From assembly GCA_030737875.1 (NCBI GenBank), contig CM060915.1:364619863-364683862 (forward strand): a stretch of DNA of 64,000 bases, given 5' to 3'. The stretch is from Allium sativum (Eukaryota > Streptophyta > Magnoliopsida > Asparagales > Amaryllidaceae). Of this stretch, positions 1 to 12,009 are shown in pieces. The notes under the pieces are model-generated. The model was not told the DNA's origin. It did no database searches and saw only the letters and a list, made by a program, of their open reading frames with translations. Positions within the stretch are counted from its first letter, which is position 1. The number at the start of each line of letters is the position of its first letter. The translations under genes were made by a program, and so were the position numbers.

Positions 1-489
1 AGTGGATTTAAGTTATATCATTTTTGATAATGGTTTATAATCGTTTGACATTCCCCGTTAATATGCAATGTAAATCTGCTAGAATAATTAAAGTGATGAA
101 AAGCTAATATGACATGTTGAAATATTAATATGTTGGAAAGTCCATATGTTGAAACGTTTAAAATGCTAAAATGTTTATATGTTCAAATGTAAACTTGTTA
201 AAATATGAGTAGCGATTACTGTTGTATACATACATGTTCTAATTACATGATTAACTTGTGGCATATTAGGTAAACGGTAGAACTGAGAAAATTACATGTT
301 AATTGTTAGATTTGAACAATTACCTGATTAAATGATTACATGTTAGAATAAAATTAATTACATGTTAGAAAAAACATGCGACTTAATGTGATGACATTAA
401 AATATAGATTACAGTAAAAATTTGAAAGAATGGACATGCCTAAATTATATAGAAAATTTACAGTAAATAGAAAACTATAACTGCACTTA

Positions 490-714
490 GACACGAGGTT
501 AAATTCAACTTGTGGTAGAAGTATGCCCTGAACCACCTGGCAAATCCAGCATCCACAAGTTGTTTATTTAATGTGAGAGGTCTAGTGCGTAAATAAACAT
601 GTAACAGTGCTAAGACACAAGGTTAAGTCAACTTACGAAAGAAGTCTGTCTGGAACCGCCCGGCAAATCCAGCGTTCACAAGTGGTAGGCTTAATGTGAG
701 AGGTCTAGTACGTA

Positions 715-720
<6 letters not shown>
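490..720 (+). repeat. Tandem pair of stem-loop modules in the LTR
   Basis: Two copies of a module of about 110 bp. Each reads, in order: ACACRAGGTTAA, a stem arm, GAAGT..GCC..GAACC..C.GGCAAATCCAGC, the second stem arm, then TTAATGTGAGAGGTCTAGT. In the first copy the arms AACTTGTGG (507-515) and CCACAAGTT (553-561) pair perfectly. The second copy pairs more weakly. The same module, also in two copies, occurs in the reverse arm (3345-3560) and in the LTRs at 51493 and 59098. Confidence 0.7.
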
Positions 721-771
<51 letters not shown>

Positions 772-772
772 A
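719..772. repeat. (TA)n microsatellite
   Basis: About two dozen TA units ending in TATGTATGTATA. It lies just after the second stem-loop module of the plus-strand LTR. Confidence 0.95.
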
Positions 773-2695
773 TAAAAGGGATAGAAATAAATGGCATTAT
801 TGTAATTAATGGATATGAATGGAATTGAAAGATAATTACAACAGTAAAAGAAGTGGAATAAACGGGGAATGATAATGACCTATTACAAATAAGTTACATT
901 AAAGGGAATGTTGTGTAATAGTTAGGCTTGTCCTAGGACAAGTGGAAATTATAACTTAGGTTATAATAAACGATAAAGGAAATGGAATAACTTATGTAAT
1001 AAGATAAGTTATAGTTAATTGTAAATTAAGTTATCTATGAGAACGAGAATCTGAAATATGCCGATAAGGACAACATAAGTTATATTTATGGAAAGGGAAC
1101 TTATAAGTATATCTTAGTTAAGAGAACTAACTTATTAAGTAAACAACGATAAGTTGTAATGACAGTATAGGATGAAATTATGATTAAATAAGAAAGAATG
1201 AGGCAAACTTATGAAGTGAAATAAGTTATATTTAATCATAAATGATACGTGACATGTTAAGAAGAAAACATGTGAATTGAGATATACTTAATTACATATC
1301 AAGTATAACATGTTATCGTAACTATGAAATTGACAATGAATAATATAAAGAGATTGCAGATTAAAGACCTTGAATTACAATCTAGAGAATGACATGTCGT
1401 GAGCTTATCAATAAACTTAAATGGATTAAGTTACAACTGAAATTAATAAGTAAGAAGAACTTGGTAACTTGAATAAGAAGTCAATATGAATGGGAATAAC
1501 CAAGTTGAATGGAAATCAAAAAGGGAAGAGCAAGCATGTAATTAATGATTAGACATAGGATTTAATAACACTTTAAACTGAAGCGCTTGGACCAGTCCGT
1601 ACATTTGAGGGTAAATAACCCAACGAGGTAGATTATCATGGTGTTATGAGGCACGAGGGAAGCGCACGTTCATCTGATTATTATGTCAGCTCCGAAGGAC
1701 TGGAAGGGGGAGCACGTGGCTTCCTGAGACGTTAAAAGTGCTCCTGGTAGTCCTCTATGCTGGTGCAGTGTTCGGGCTGTGCTCACAGAAGTTGGGTCTA
1801 CGCGTTACTACCAGGTGGGTGGGCCTTGACTGCAAAAGTAGCTTTGCAGTCAGAATGTTGTGATGAGGTGAACTAGGGTGATTCGGTGATCGCCTCAACG
1901 GGAGGCGAGGTCGGGACCAACAAGGATAGTAGATCGTCGGGTACCCATCATCGGCAGCCAGTGGGATGTGAAAAGACTAGAGTTAAACCCAAGACGCCAT
2001 CCACCTTTCACTATCGAGGCATGGTGGTTGAGGGGAGATGCAAACTAGATGTTCAGATTGTTTGTTAGGGGCAGTCGCTTAACTCTTGTAGTCTTTACTA
2101 GTTGAGGGTAGGGCCGAGGTGGGGTCATAGCCACTGTGAAAAACAGACCCGAGGGATGTCTGTATTTTGAGGCCCTTAAAGGCGGGCCTGTATAGATATG
2201 GAAAAGCTCTCGATTGAGTTCCGTGTTTCTAGTATAGCCCTGCCACAAAATCAGTGCACATTAGAGGTTATGTGCGGTTGAGGCATCAAGTACGATTGAC
2301 GACACGTACGTGGGAAAGTCCAGATACATGCATATCTGCTCTAGGTGGTGTATCGTAGACTCTAGGGCATTACTCTGTGATCCGATTCGATCAAAGGTGG
2401 CAGTCCGTACGCTTACGTAGCATGGCGATGACGGTTCTATGTAGAACGTAGCATTGTTATATAGAGGTCCGTACGTCACTCCGGCGTAGGATGAGGGATT
2501 GTGTATATTTCTATGGCATTACGGCGGAGACTGTGCGAGTGGGGTACCATGGGGTGTACCTTAATACTGGGAGTAATTGGTACGACGTGTGTGCAAGCCT
2601 TGAGTGCTGTTAACCCAAGTAACCTAATAAATAAGAAAATGTGATTGAACGATATATGTAGGATTATCCAAGGTGTGTAGTTTAAATCTAGTCAC

Positions 2696-2711
2696 CAGAA
2701 CTTATGTTCTG
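2696..2711 (+). other. Conserved LTR hairpin (CAGAAC-TTAT-GTTCTG)
   Basis: A perfect 6-bp stem with a TTAT loop, followed by ACC, 263 bases before the LTR 3' end. It occupies the place of the hairpins at 9412, 15252, 16560, 23709, 40847, 49877, 51889 and 59494, which have different but still paired stem bases. Confidence 0.65.
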
Positions 2712-2974
2712 ACCCCCTCCTTATCACATACTCGCAGGTTAGACTACTGGTAGAGATATGATGGCTTTAGAAGTTAGTTAGCCAGTATTATTAATACAGT
2801 AAGGCTAAACTTTGATTATATTATATTTTATCCATTCCGCTGTGAGATATTTTCTGAGCTCTGACATATTTTATGTCTGTCTTTTCTGCAGGATACCAAA
2901 GAAAATCAACACGAGTTTCGATAGATTAGAATTTTGAAAAAAAAAATTGGTCTGTCAGAGTTCGGGTTGTTACA

Positions 2975-4926
2975 AATTAAGTACAACTTATTGCCTTTCA
3001 TAAGTTCTCTCTTCTTTTCTCTACTTATTACAAACAACAAATTCCAGGTTTCCATATTTACAAATTACTTAATCTATAATTAAGTACAACTTATCTTTCT
3101 ACATAAGTTATATCATTTTCTCTATAATTTATTACAACCTATAATTTCCGCTTGTCCCTAGGACAAGCCTACCTATTATCTTTACTTTTTCCCATTTAGG
3201 TTCAATTATAATAGGTTATTATCATTCCCTGTTCAACCCAATCTTTTACTGTTGTAACATTCATTCATTTCCATTAATTACAATTAATGCCATTTATTTC
3301 TTTCCAGTTATATACATATATTCCTGTATGTTAATGCACCAGACCCCTCACATTAAGTTGACCACTTATGGACGCTGGATTTGCCGGGCGGTTCCGAGCA
3401 TGGCTTCTACCGCAAGTTGAACTTAACCTCGTGTCTTAGCATAGTTATGTGTATGTTTACGCCCCAGACGCCTAGTTAAACTTACCACTTGTGGATGCTG
3501 GATTTGCCGGGCGGTTCCGGGTAGACTTCTACCATAAGTTGAATTTAACCTCGTGTCTAAATACAGTTACAATTTTCTATTTACTGTAAATTTAGGCATA
3601 TTCATTCTTCCAAATTTTACAGTAATTCTTATTTATAATCTTTTGGCATAATAATATTCTTAACAAATGTTCATTGTAAATTTCATAATTACAGTGTTCA
3701 CAGAAATTCCCAATTCAGACAGGTGATTAATGGAAATAGGCTTTTATATAACCCCAACAGATTAAACATGTTAAGTATTACATGTTAACAGGTTCATATA
3801 ACCACAACAGATTAAACAGATTTACTTAATCCCACAGATTCAACTGGTTTACTTAACCCTACAGATTTAACAGATTCCAAAGGTTACTTACAGTTTCGTT
3901 AACATGTTTCACTTAACCTTGAATTAAGCCTATAGATTTACATGTTCATACAACCCCAATTTTCCATTCATATTCCATAGTACTTAAATTAAACAAATTT
4001 CAGCAGGTTAAACATTTCAGTAAATTTATTATACATATTAATGGGGAATGTCAAACGATAGATATACCATTATCAAAAAGGTATAACTTAAATCCACTCA
4101 CCTAATAGCTTTCCAATTCATGAATCTGGTACAGATATAGCATTCCATGGCTCTCCTAACTGAATCTAGAATCTAAGTAAACATGGATTCACAATTCTCA
4201 GAATAAAGGAAAAGGGGAAAAAGAAGAGAAACCTAAATAAACGAGATCAAATAATTTACCTCACTTTGATTAGAATTATAGATGCCTACACTATAGATTT
4301 AAATCTCTTATCTTCAAACCTTGAATTAGAAGCCTAAGAACTAATAATTTATTTTCTGAAAAGGTTTGGAGGGAGAAGAGAATGACAGAGCCTAGGCAGC
4401 ACCTCAGAAAATATGAGAATGAAGCTAAGCCCTGCTAGCCTATTTATATGCATAGTAGAAAGCTCTGAACCATCAGATTAAATAAAATATAATCGGAACC
4501 ACACAAACCATCAAAAACATGTCAGAAAACGCACTGCACGGGCTTGGATCGACCCACCTACCCCTATGTGTCGACCTATTGGTCGACTTAAAGGGATAGA
4601 TCGACCCACGTTACACATAGGTCAACCCTAGGGTCGACCCGACTTGCATGGGTTGGCCTACAAGTCGACCCAGGCCCAACTTGGGTCCTCCCATGCGCGT
4701 TGTCTTCAGATTTGAATTTATCTGAATTTATTCATATATAAGCTTCTTACATAAACAAACTTCTAAGGCTCATAACTTATTTATAGGTTATCGTTTTTAC
4801 ACAAACTTGGTGTCTATCTGAACCAAAATTCCGGGACGAGCGCAATGGTACAACCGGTTTTACTTAATCTGAATATTTGATTACTTAATATTCAATTTAT
4901 TGTTCAATTAAATGCAGGGTGGTACA
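2975..4926 (-). mobile_element. Truncated LTR of a gypsy-type element, minus orientation
   Basis: Read on the minus strand this LTR starts at 4926 with TGTACCACCCTGCATT. Just inside it has the U3 text around 4830-4860 (CCGGGACGAGCGCAATGGTACAACC), which is related to CCGAGACGAACGCAATGGCACAACC in the LTR at 51493-54962. Its 3' part is missing: it is cut at 2975, where the plus-strand LTR begins. No polypurine tract follows 4926, so this is a terminal or solo LTR. Positions 4550-4690 hold several GTCGACC-like short repeats. No gene. Confidence 0.6.
3345..3560 (-). repeat. Tandem pair of stem-loop modules, minus orientation
   Basis: Two copies of GCTGGATTTGCCGGGCGGTTCCG followed by CTTCTACC, each ending in AACCTCGTGTCT. 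In the second copy ACTTGTGG (3485-3492) pairs with CCATAAGT, with one G-U pair. The first copy (ACTTATGG with CCGCAAGT) carries a mismatch. Counterpart of the pair at 490-720. Confidence 0.65.
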
Positions 4927-5336
4927 TCAATGCACTTGTTGAGGTCACAGTACATAACGCTCTCCAAATTGGCAATATACTATTCATGGTTGGAGGAGCA
5001 CTAATGGGTTAAGTAGTGATGGTTATTGGATAACAACGAAATAATGCACTTGATGGTTTGTTTTGGTTAATAGTAACTTAGGTCAAAAAGCATATCAAGA
5101 TGAGATTACACGTCTTCTCAATTCGAGAATAATATTGAACTTTAATGTGGATACTTCATTTTAATTATAGTTAAATCGTGGTATATCGTACATCAAGCCG
5201 CTATAATTAGGCCTTAATCGAAGCAATTGAAGTGGAAAATTATTCAGTATGGAGTTCACCTCTTTAGTTATAGAAGATCAACATCGTTGTCAATTTTAGT
5301 ATACTTAGAGTCAAAAGTCTTAAGCTAAAGCATTAC
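4927..5336. other. Unassigned spacer, no gene seen
   Basis: 410 bases between the minus-strand LTR end at 4926 and the start of the old LTR at 5337. I see no open frame, no repeat and no similarity to other parts of the window. It may be older genomic sequence or remains of an element too decayed to recognise. Confidence 0.5.
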
Positions 5337-5343
5337 TGTGACG

Positions 5344-5348
5344 ACTAC
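5344..5348. repeat. Left target-site duplication of the LARD-like element (ACTAC)
   Basis: ACTAC immediately precedes the LTR start TGTGATAACCCG. The right copy at 15675-15679 is ACTGC, one transition different, which fits an insertion old enough to have gathered mutations. Confidence 0.65.
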
Positions 5349-6159
5349 TGTGATAACCCGTATTTTTTAGATAAAATAATTAATAAATTTAATTATTTTA
5401 AAATATCGATTTGGCGATATCGATGACCAAATTTTTTTTTTTTGGAATATTTGATTAATATAAATAATAGAATAATTTATTTAATTCCGAAATAGTCAGA
5501 ATTTGTGAATTTGAAAATATCGTGTGGACTGGATAAATTTGAAATATATATAATTCAGTTTAGAATTGAATTATATTAACAAAGTTATTTAAATAACGTC
5601 AGTTGAACGTATAATTATATTATAATTAAAACCGAGCTCGAAATGGCGCTGCAGTTCGTAATTTGGCGATTTGAACTTCCACTGAATATAAAGGGTCCGT
5701 TTTAAATCGGATTTCTGTGAAACAAGAAATGTACGGAGCTGGTGAAGCATATTTTTCTAGTGGAAGATAAAAATCGTGATTTCGTCGTGTAGATTTTGAT
5801 TTATGTCCAAATTAAATATTCAGAAAAAAACGGTATATTCGTTCGTGGCCATAACAGTTATTTAAAATTATTTGAATATCGGGTTTGAATTTAGACAAGG
5901 TTCTTTTGGGACATAACGATAATTTAATTTTTTAGAATTTTACTGTAATTTTTAATTAATTAAATAAGCAACTTTTTATTTGGAGTATTTTGCACCCTGT
6001 ATTCAATATTTTGGGGTTTCACAAAATGAGTTAATCAACCGGTATTATTATATTTTTGGGACCGAGGTACATCGCTCGATATGACCGTATACTTACTTCT
6101 GTCTGTAGCAGTCGGACATGAATGAAATGTTATGTGTCATGGTACAAACTTAAAACAAA

Positions 6160-6330
6160 GTATATGTTATAAATACTCCACGTGAAGAACCAAAATATGT
6201 GTTTACAATTACTCCACATTGAAGGACAAAGATGTGTTTATAATGACTCCACGTTGAAGGACAAAGATGTATTTATAATGAATCTACGTTGAAGAACAAA
6301 GACATGTTTACAATTACTCCACGTTTTTCA
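6160..6330 (+). repeat. 35-bp tandem repeat upstream of the LTR TATA box
   Basis: Four to five imperfect units around ACTCCACGTTGAAGGACAAA, each about 35 bp, ending about 20 bp before the TATA box. The position suggests a promoter-proximal repeat of U3, perhaps with enhancer function (inference). It is repeated in the 3' LTR at 12010-12165. Confidence 0.85.
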
Positions 6331-6347
6331 TTTTAGACTCCACCGAT

Positions 6348-6357
6348 TTATATATAT
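6348..6357 (+). promoter_or_regulatory. Candidate LTR TATA box
   Basis: TTATATATAT followed by GCGTCCCCCCTC, at the change from AT-rich U3 to a GC-richer leader. The same arrangement is at 12189-12198 in the 3' LTR. This would place transcription start about 1 kb into a 4.5-kb LTR. Confidence 0.55.
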
Positions 6358-7127
6358 GCGTCCCCCCTCATTTTGCCAGTTCTTTAGAAAGCTCAGCGTT
6401 GGCTTCATGAAATCAAATTAAACAAAACCTTTTCCTTTTATCTTCTAATGCAAATGAGGAAGGAAGGTTGAGCAAATAAAGGGTACGGATATTTAAGAGC
6501 AGCAACAAGGTTTTAATGCATGAGAAGAGACGCGTACAGACGAATGAAGTAAGGGTGCCTGGCGTTTGTAGTTCGGGCGAGTACTACGTACTGAGTGGTG
6601 AGAATGTGGAGATGTATGCACGGAAATGAAAGAAGGAGCGAGCAGTTGTAGTATACAGTGAAGTAGCGGATCAGGAAAAGAGCAGTAGGGGCTTTAAAGT
6701 CGAGGTGAATGAAATGGTGGGGTGCAGTCGGAAAGCGTGAGAGAGGATCGAACAGGTTGGAGATGCTATAGAGGGAGTTGTTGCCAATTTCAGTTGAGGA
6801 GGGAGTGAGAACGGGGAGCTCAAAGTTTCGAGAAACGGTGAAAGTATTGTTTCAATAGCTCACGTAAATTATGAGGGGAGAAGAAAGAAGAAACTTGCAG
6901 ATCTGGGTTTCTCAAGGTTAATGGGCTGATGGGTATCAACTTATTGGGCCAAGAGAGAAAAAACAAAGAATTGGACGAAACAAGGTCCGTTAGAATCGTA
7001 TGGACGAGAGCTACCCAATGAGACTGACTGGAAGTGGATTGGAGCTCGTATGAATTTATGGCGAAATAAATTGTTTGATTCAAATCAAACAAAACAGTTT
7101 ATCGTTCTTTAACGATGAACTGGAAAT

Positions 7128-7364
7128 GTGAGTAAAACTCACCAACTCTGAACAGTTATATTTTTATAACGTATTCTTAGAACTGATAATTATCTGTTGA
7201 TTGCTATGTGTTGATTTGGTTGATTGAACTGCTAGTCAGTTAGTTGAAATTGTATATATATATATATATATAAACCGTTATATATATATTGATGTTGTTT
7301 ATCAGAACATTTCATATTGAAATGAAGTTGATGTTAATTATATGGTTTAACATCTGTGATGCAG
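7128..7364 (+). other. Candidate spliced intron inside the LTR leader
   Basis: The donor GTGAGT (7128-7133) follows ACTGGAAAT. The acceptor ends CATCTGTGATGCAG at 7364, just after a TTTAAC that could serve as branch point. The 237-bp AT-rich interval is normal for a plant intron, and the 3' LTR keeps the same signals and length (12970-13206). This is read from splice-site fit only. Confidence 0.35.
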
Positions 7365-8009
7365 GGGAACAGGTTGGAGGGACCCAACTGGGTTCCTCAA
7401 TATATAAAATACTGTTTTGTTTCATATATGTGATGTGTTATATAATCTGTGCTGATTATGTGTGCTTGGTTAATAGTAATCATGGTTATACGGTATTTTA
7501 AATACCATACGAAATACTGGAATATAGAAAGAGGAATTTTCGAAGAGTTATTGAAAATGAATTATTTATAAAATCGAAGGATTTTATAAAAGGAATATTT
7601 ATTAGAAAATAAATAGAATCGATTTAAAAAGGTTAAAGAGAATAGGGTATGGTTTTTGAGTAATTGGAACTTGTTATACGTTGATTGAGTTGAGTAAATC
7701 TCAAAGTGTTGATCTGATGTTGGTTTCGGCCTTCGGGATTTACACTGAGAAATTTATTCACTTACCAATTTATAATAAGGATCTAATGAATAGAAGTGAA
7801 GTAATAAAGGAAATATTTATAAAGAAAATAAATAGAATTAAAAAGGAAATTATTTATAACAGAATAGGATGTTATAAAAAGGAAATCTTTATAAGTGGAG
7901 AAACGTTATAAAAAGGACATTTTAAAGTGAAGAACCGTTACTAAAAGTAAATCTTTATAAATGGATAAACGTTATTAAAAGGAGTTAATCGAATATAAGT
8001 AATTCGAAT

Positions 8010-8125
8010 TTGAGTTAATCAGTTAGAGTTAATCAGTTAGAGTTAACCGAGTTAGAGTTAACCAGTTAGAGTTAATCAAATAGAGTTAACCGAATAGAGT
8101 TAAAGAAATAGAGTTAAGCAAAAAT
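8010..8125 (+). repeat. 14-bp tandem repeat (AGTTAGAGTTAAYC)
   Basis: About eight imperfect units of TAGAGTTAAYC with short variable joints. The 3' LTR has fewer units (13860-13955), so copy number has changed since insertion. Confidence 0.85.
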
Positions 8126-9411
8126 TAGAAACTGACTAGAGATTAGTTAAGCTGAATAGTTTTCTGAGTATCGATCTGATGTTGGTTTCGGCCTTCGCGG
8201 TTTATACTTAGAGAATTGTTCTCTTACTAGTTTACAGTTAGGGACTAATAGTTGTGGAATGACAGTGATGCATGAATGAGGATTGGAAATGTTTTCCAAT
8301 GTTAATAACGTATATTTTCTAATCAGAGAAAATAAGGAAATATGAATATATGTATAATATACGTTGGATGAATTGATCGACAATTCCATTTGGGAATAAG
8401 ATTGTTGTTTGTACACCGACATGTTTTCATTTGATAGTTAAATCACAGACTATCAAGTTTTGACCATATTTACGTTGTTAATATGGAGAGACCGGTTGGA
8501 TTTTTATCCAAAGAACCACTCCGTATTGGCATGAGCGTTGCGAATCATATATGCCAAAGAAAACTGAAGACGGAGTAAAGTGCAAGGGCTATTGTATAAG
8601 TCCTAGGTAGAGATTACCTAGGATGGATGTACTGAACAGTGCCTTCGGTTTCGTTCAATCCCAGAATGAACGTAAATGGACGAATGTCTGACAAAGTATT
8701 TCCAATGATCGAATGGGTTGGTCTGTATAAATATATATGGTTGCAACGAATTTATTCCCTTAGCATAACATCCAGAATATTTGTGTAAACTAATTAATGA
8801 TTAACGGATTAGATAATGTGGCATTCAAAGTGATCGTGTTGTCAATGAATGGAAAGTAATCGTAGCCTCTGGCCTCAACAACCAGGAAATGACAAAAATC
8901 GGGCAGGAAACATGGCTAAGTCGGTCGCTCCGAAGTAGGGTGTATCATCACCTATTTAGAGAATATTCATTTGCTTCTTCAATCTATCAATGTTGTCCCA
9001 TATATATACGGGAAATGGTTGCTAATCCCAACCGTTGGTGATATACATTCGATACACTCAAGCGAAATGAGTGGTCGGCATGTGTGGCTGAGTTGCAAGA
9101 TGTTCTTCTTGAACTCCAGTGTATCGTTCCTAGAGTACACTGATCGGAAGGTGGTTCCATACCTTGTCATAGTTGGAAATCCATTACCAATACGTGCTTG
9201 CGGTTTTGATTGTATATTATATATGTAGAACGTGAGATGAAAGCGTTTCTGCTAGATGATTATTATAGTTGTGGTTGATAGACATTATTATAATGTCAAA
9301 AGGTTTTTGATATAAAGATATTTTGGATTTCTCATAAGGGAAAAACCCGTTCCGTTATACGGCGTGGTCTTATGAGATATCGTTTATTTGTTCAAACTGT
9401 TTTACTCATAC

Positions 9412-9425
9412 CAGTCCCATGACAG
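9412..9425 (+). other. Conserved LTR hairpin, 5' LTR copy
   Basis: CAGTCCCATGACAG followed by ACCCGGAGTTTATT. One stem pair is lost relative to the 3' LTR copy at 15252-15265, which pairs perfectly. Confidence 0.55.
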
Positions 9426-9836
9426 ACCCGGAGTTTATTTTGTTTTGTTTTCCCTAAACTCTTGGGTTCCCAATTTTGTACGGGCAGTCAAGTAGTCGGG
9501 ATTTACAGATACTTGAAGAGCTGGAGCAGGAGGCTTTAGGATTTTATAGCTATTGTTATTCCATTGTGTTGTAAGTGCTGTACTTGATAATGATATGTAT
9601 ATTCAAGTACAGTCTTTTATTTCAAAATTATGTTATATTTTATTCGTTCCGCTGTGAGATTCGTGTTTACTCTGATGATAATGTTCTTCTTCTTCTTCTA
9701 TTCTATAAGTTTCTATCTTATCTGTTCTCACCCTCTAACTTCTTTCATTAACCATTCGGTTATTTTCGATCCTTGGATGTTCGATATGTGCTGTATATCA
9801 GATAACCAAGATCGTCAAAATCCGGGTCGTTACAGT

Positions 9837-9848
9837 TGGTATCAGAGC
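9837..9848 (+). other. Primer-binding site, initiator-Met tRNA type
   Basis: TGGTATCAGAGC two bases after the 5' LTR end. It is the standard minus-strand priming site of plant gypsy and copia elements, complementary to the 3' end of tRNA-iMet. Confidence 0.95.
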
Positions 9849-11188
9849 ATAAGGTTAAGTTATTACCTTGGATTTGTGGCGTAACTCAGGAGAGATGGGG
9901 TTAGCAATACCCTATATTGAGTTCGAGTGTATATATACGAGAGAACGTATTTGTATTTGATATAAAAATATGTTTTATATTGTGGAGATTTATTGGTTGA
10001 GTGGCTTATGAATTCTGGTCGATCAGTTTGATCCACTATATCGGTAGGAGTTTTATAAACACTTGAATACGATGAACCGACATAGTATGTTTTGGAGAAA
10101 GGGTAAATTGAATAATTTTACCCGAATATATTTTGATATAGTATATTGGTTATGTTGGTTGTTATTATAATCGAGTAAGATTATGAAAAGGTGAAATGGT
10201 TATAAATAACTAATCAAAATTCATATAAGTAAAGTATATGAAATAAGATGAATTAAATCAGAATTTAAATCAGAATTGGAATTTAAAATAAGGAAATTTT
10301 AAGTTCCTGGGAGATTTTGAAAATGTTTTTCAATTTGAAAGTGATATAGTATTGAACTTACCTTGATGACTGGAAAATAATTCTGAGGATGGATCGATAC
10401 ATCGTCGGTGTGATTTTCGAGATTCTAAGTGACGGATTACTACCAAAGATTTTGTTTTTTGAATTGTTTGAGAAAACAAGTTGTTTAGAAATTCGAAGGT
10501 TTTGAATTGGTATTATGATTTCAAATTGCTTTGAAATAAACCCAGGAATTCTAAATTCTGGAATTAAAATTTAACTTATAAAGTTAAATAGGTTGGGATG
10601 GTAAAAGTAAACAAGTAAATTAGAATTTAACTGGAACTAAGTTAAATAATATTGGAATTGGATTAATTGTTGAGTTAAGAATTAAGAATCAAGAATGGAA
10701 CTTGAAGTGGAATTTGGCTTGGATATAACCAAATGATTTAGAACTGAGGATATAAACTAAGTTGAGTTGGATTGGAATGACTTGATATATGCAGAAGTGA
10801 TAACAAATGAAAGGGATATAATGATATGCCCGACAAAAAGGTACAAGTTTATATTTCATAAGTTTGGTGATTTTTATGAGCCGGTTGGCAAGCTGCTTGG
10901 CTGTTTGATTTTCTTTTGGGTTGGAGAAGGCCTAGAGATGTGAGTTGTGATTGTACCGATAGGGCTGTACAAAGGAGGTTATGGCGAAATTTTCCGAAAA
11001 TTTAAGGTGTTAGAAAATTTTTAGGATTTTTGAAAATTTAAGTTAGTCGGAATTAATTAATATTTTAATTGAAATTCATTGGTTCAATTGAAACTGAAGT
11101 TAAGAAGTTAAACCGATAGATTTTAAATCTAGATAGTAAAGTTGATAGCATTTCTCTAGCTTAGCAATTTCGAGGACGAAATTATTTT

Positions 11189-11201
11189 AAGGGGGGAAGA
11201 A
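11189..11201 (+). other. Polypurine tract of the LARD-like element
   Basis: AAGGGGGGAAGAA directly before the 3' LTR start at 11202. It would prime plus-strand DNA synthesis. Confidence 0.95.
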
Positions 11202-12009
11202 TGTAATGACCCGTATTTTTGAAATAAAATAATTAATTAATTTAATTATTTAAAATATCGATTTGGCGATATCGATGACCAAAATTAATTTTTTTGGAAT
11301 ATTTGATTAATATAAATAATAGAATAATTTATTTAATTCTGAAGTAGTCAGAATTTGTGCTCGTGTGAACTGGATAAATTAGAAATATATATAATTCAGT
11401 TTAGAATTGAATTATATTAACGAAGTTATTTAAATAACGTCAGTTGAACGTATAATTATATTATAATTAAAACCGAGCTCGAAATGGCGCTGCAGTTCAT
11501 AATTTGGCGATCTGAACTTCAACTGAATATACAGGGTCCGTTTTAAATTGGATTTCTATGAAACAAGAAATGTACAGAGCTAGTGAAGCATATTTTTCTA
11601 GTGGAAGAGGAAAATCGGGATTTCGTCGTGTAGATTTTGATTTATGTCCAAATTAAATATTCAGAAAAACAGCGGTATATTCGTTCGTGGCCATAACGGT
11701 TATTTAAAAATATTTGAATATCGGGTTTGAATTTAGGCAAGGTTCTTTTGGGACATAACGATAATTTAAGTTTTAGAATTTTACTATAATTTTTAATTAA
11801 TTAAATAAGCAACTTTTTATTTGGAGTATTTTGCACCCTGTAATCAATATTTTGGAGTTTCACAAAATGAGTTAATCTACCGGTATTACTATATTTTTGG
11901 GACCGAGGCACATTGCTCGATACGACCGTATACTTACTTCTGTCTGTAGCAGTCAGACATGAATGAAATCTTACATGTCACGGTACAAACTTAAAACAAA
12001 GTATATGTT

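Larger units (their letters stand above)
1..2974 (+). mobile_element. LTR of a gypsy-type element, plus orientation, cut by the window edge
   Basis: The segment ends at 2974 in GGGTTGTTACA, the same type of 3' end as the complete LTRs elsewhere in the window. Near that end it carries the U5-like text CCGCTGTGAGAT (2836-2847) and the conserved hairpin at 2696-2711. No primer-binding site follows 2974, so this is a solo LTR or the outer LTR of an element lying to the left. Short open frames inside it (for example 1886-2068) have no recognisable product. No gene is seen. The orientation is firm; the family name is unknown. Confidence 0.65.
1..4098. repeat. Large imperfect inverted repeat (arms 1 to ~1500 and ~2975 to 4098)
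   Basis: The first 60 bases are the reverse complement of 4036-4098 with few mismatches (AGTGGATTTAAGTTAT against ATAACTTAAATCCACT). The match continues inward through the paired modules at 500-720 and 3345-3560, the stretch 780-890 against 3200-3305, and TAGGCTTGTCCTAGGACAAG (923-942) against 3150-3170. The arms are two related LTRs in opposite orientation, not a DNA-transposon inverted terminal repeat. The left arm runs out of the window. Confidence 0.75.
5349..9834 (+). repeat. 5' LTR of the LARD-like element (4,486 bp)
   Basis: Starts TGTGATAACCCG and ends GGGTCGTTACA. In order it holds a U3 of about 1 kb, 35-bp tandem repeats (6160-6330), a TATA box (6348), a GC-richer leader, a candidate intron (7128-7364), two copies of GATCTGATGTTGGTTTCGGC (near 7711 and 8169), 14-bp repeats (8010-8125), the stem CGTTC...GAACG near 8655-8672 and the conserved hairpin at 9412. 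The 3' LTR matches with a few percent of substitutions and several small indels. Confidence 0.9.
9835..11201 (+). mobile_element. Non-coding centre of the LARD-like element
   Basis: 1,367 bp, AT-rich, with no open frame of note. Two stretches match the centre of the giant-LTR family: TGCCCGACAAAAAGGTACA (10827-10845) against TTTGCCCGACAAATAGGTACA (41932-41952), and the text GAGCCGGTTGGCAAGCTGCTTGGCT (10880-10904) against 42000-42025. CGAGGACGAAATTATTTTAAGG before the polypurine tract resembles the same place in Tekay-type chromoviruses. The conserved stretches may be packaging or replication signals (inference). Confidence 0.8.

Noticed and set aside
9837..9848. tRNA gene suspected from the TGGTATCAGAGC text here and at 23213, 50255 and 59084
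   Set aside because: These are 12-base primer-binding sites next to LTR ends; no cloverleaf can be formed around them.
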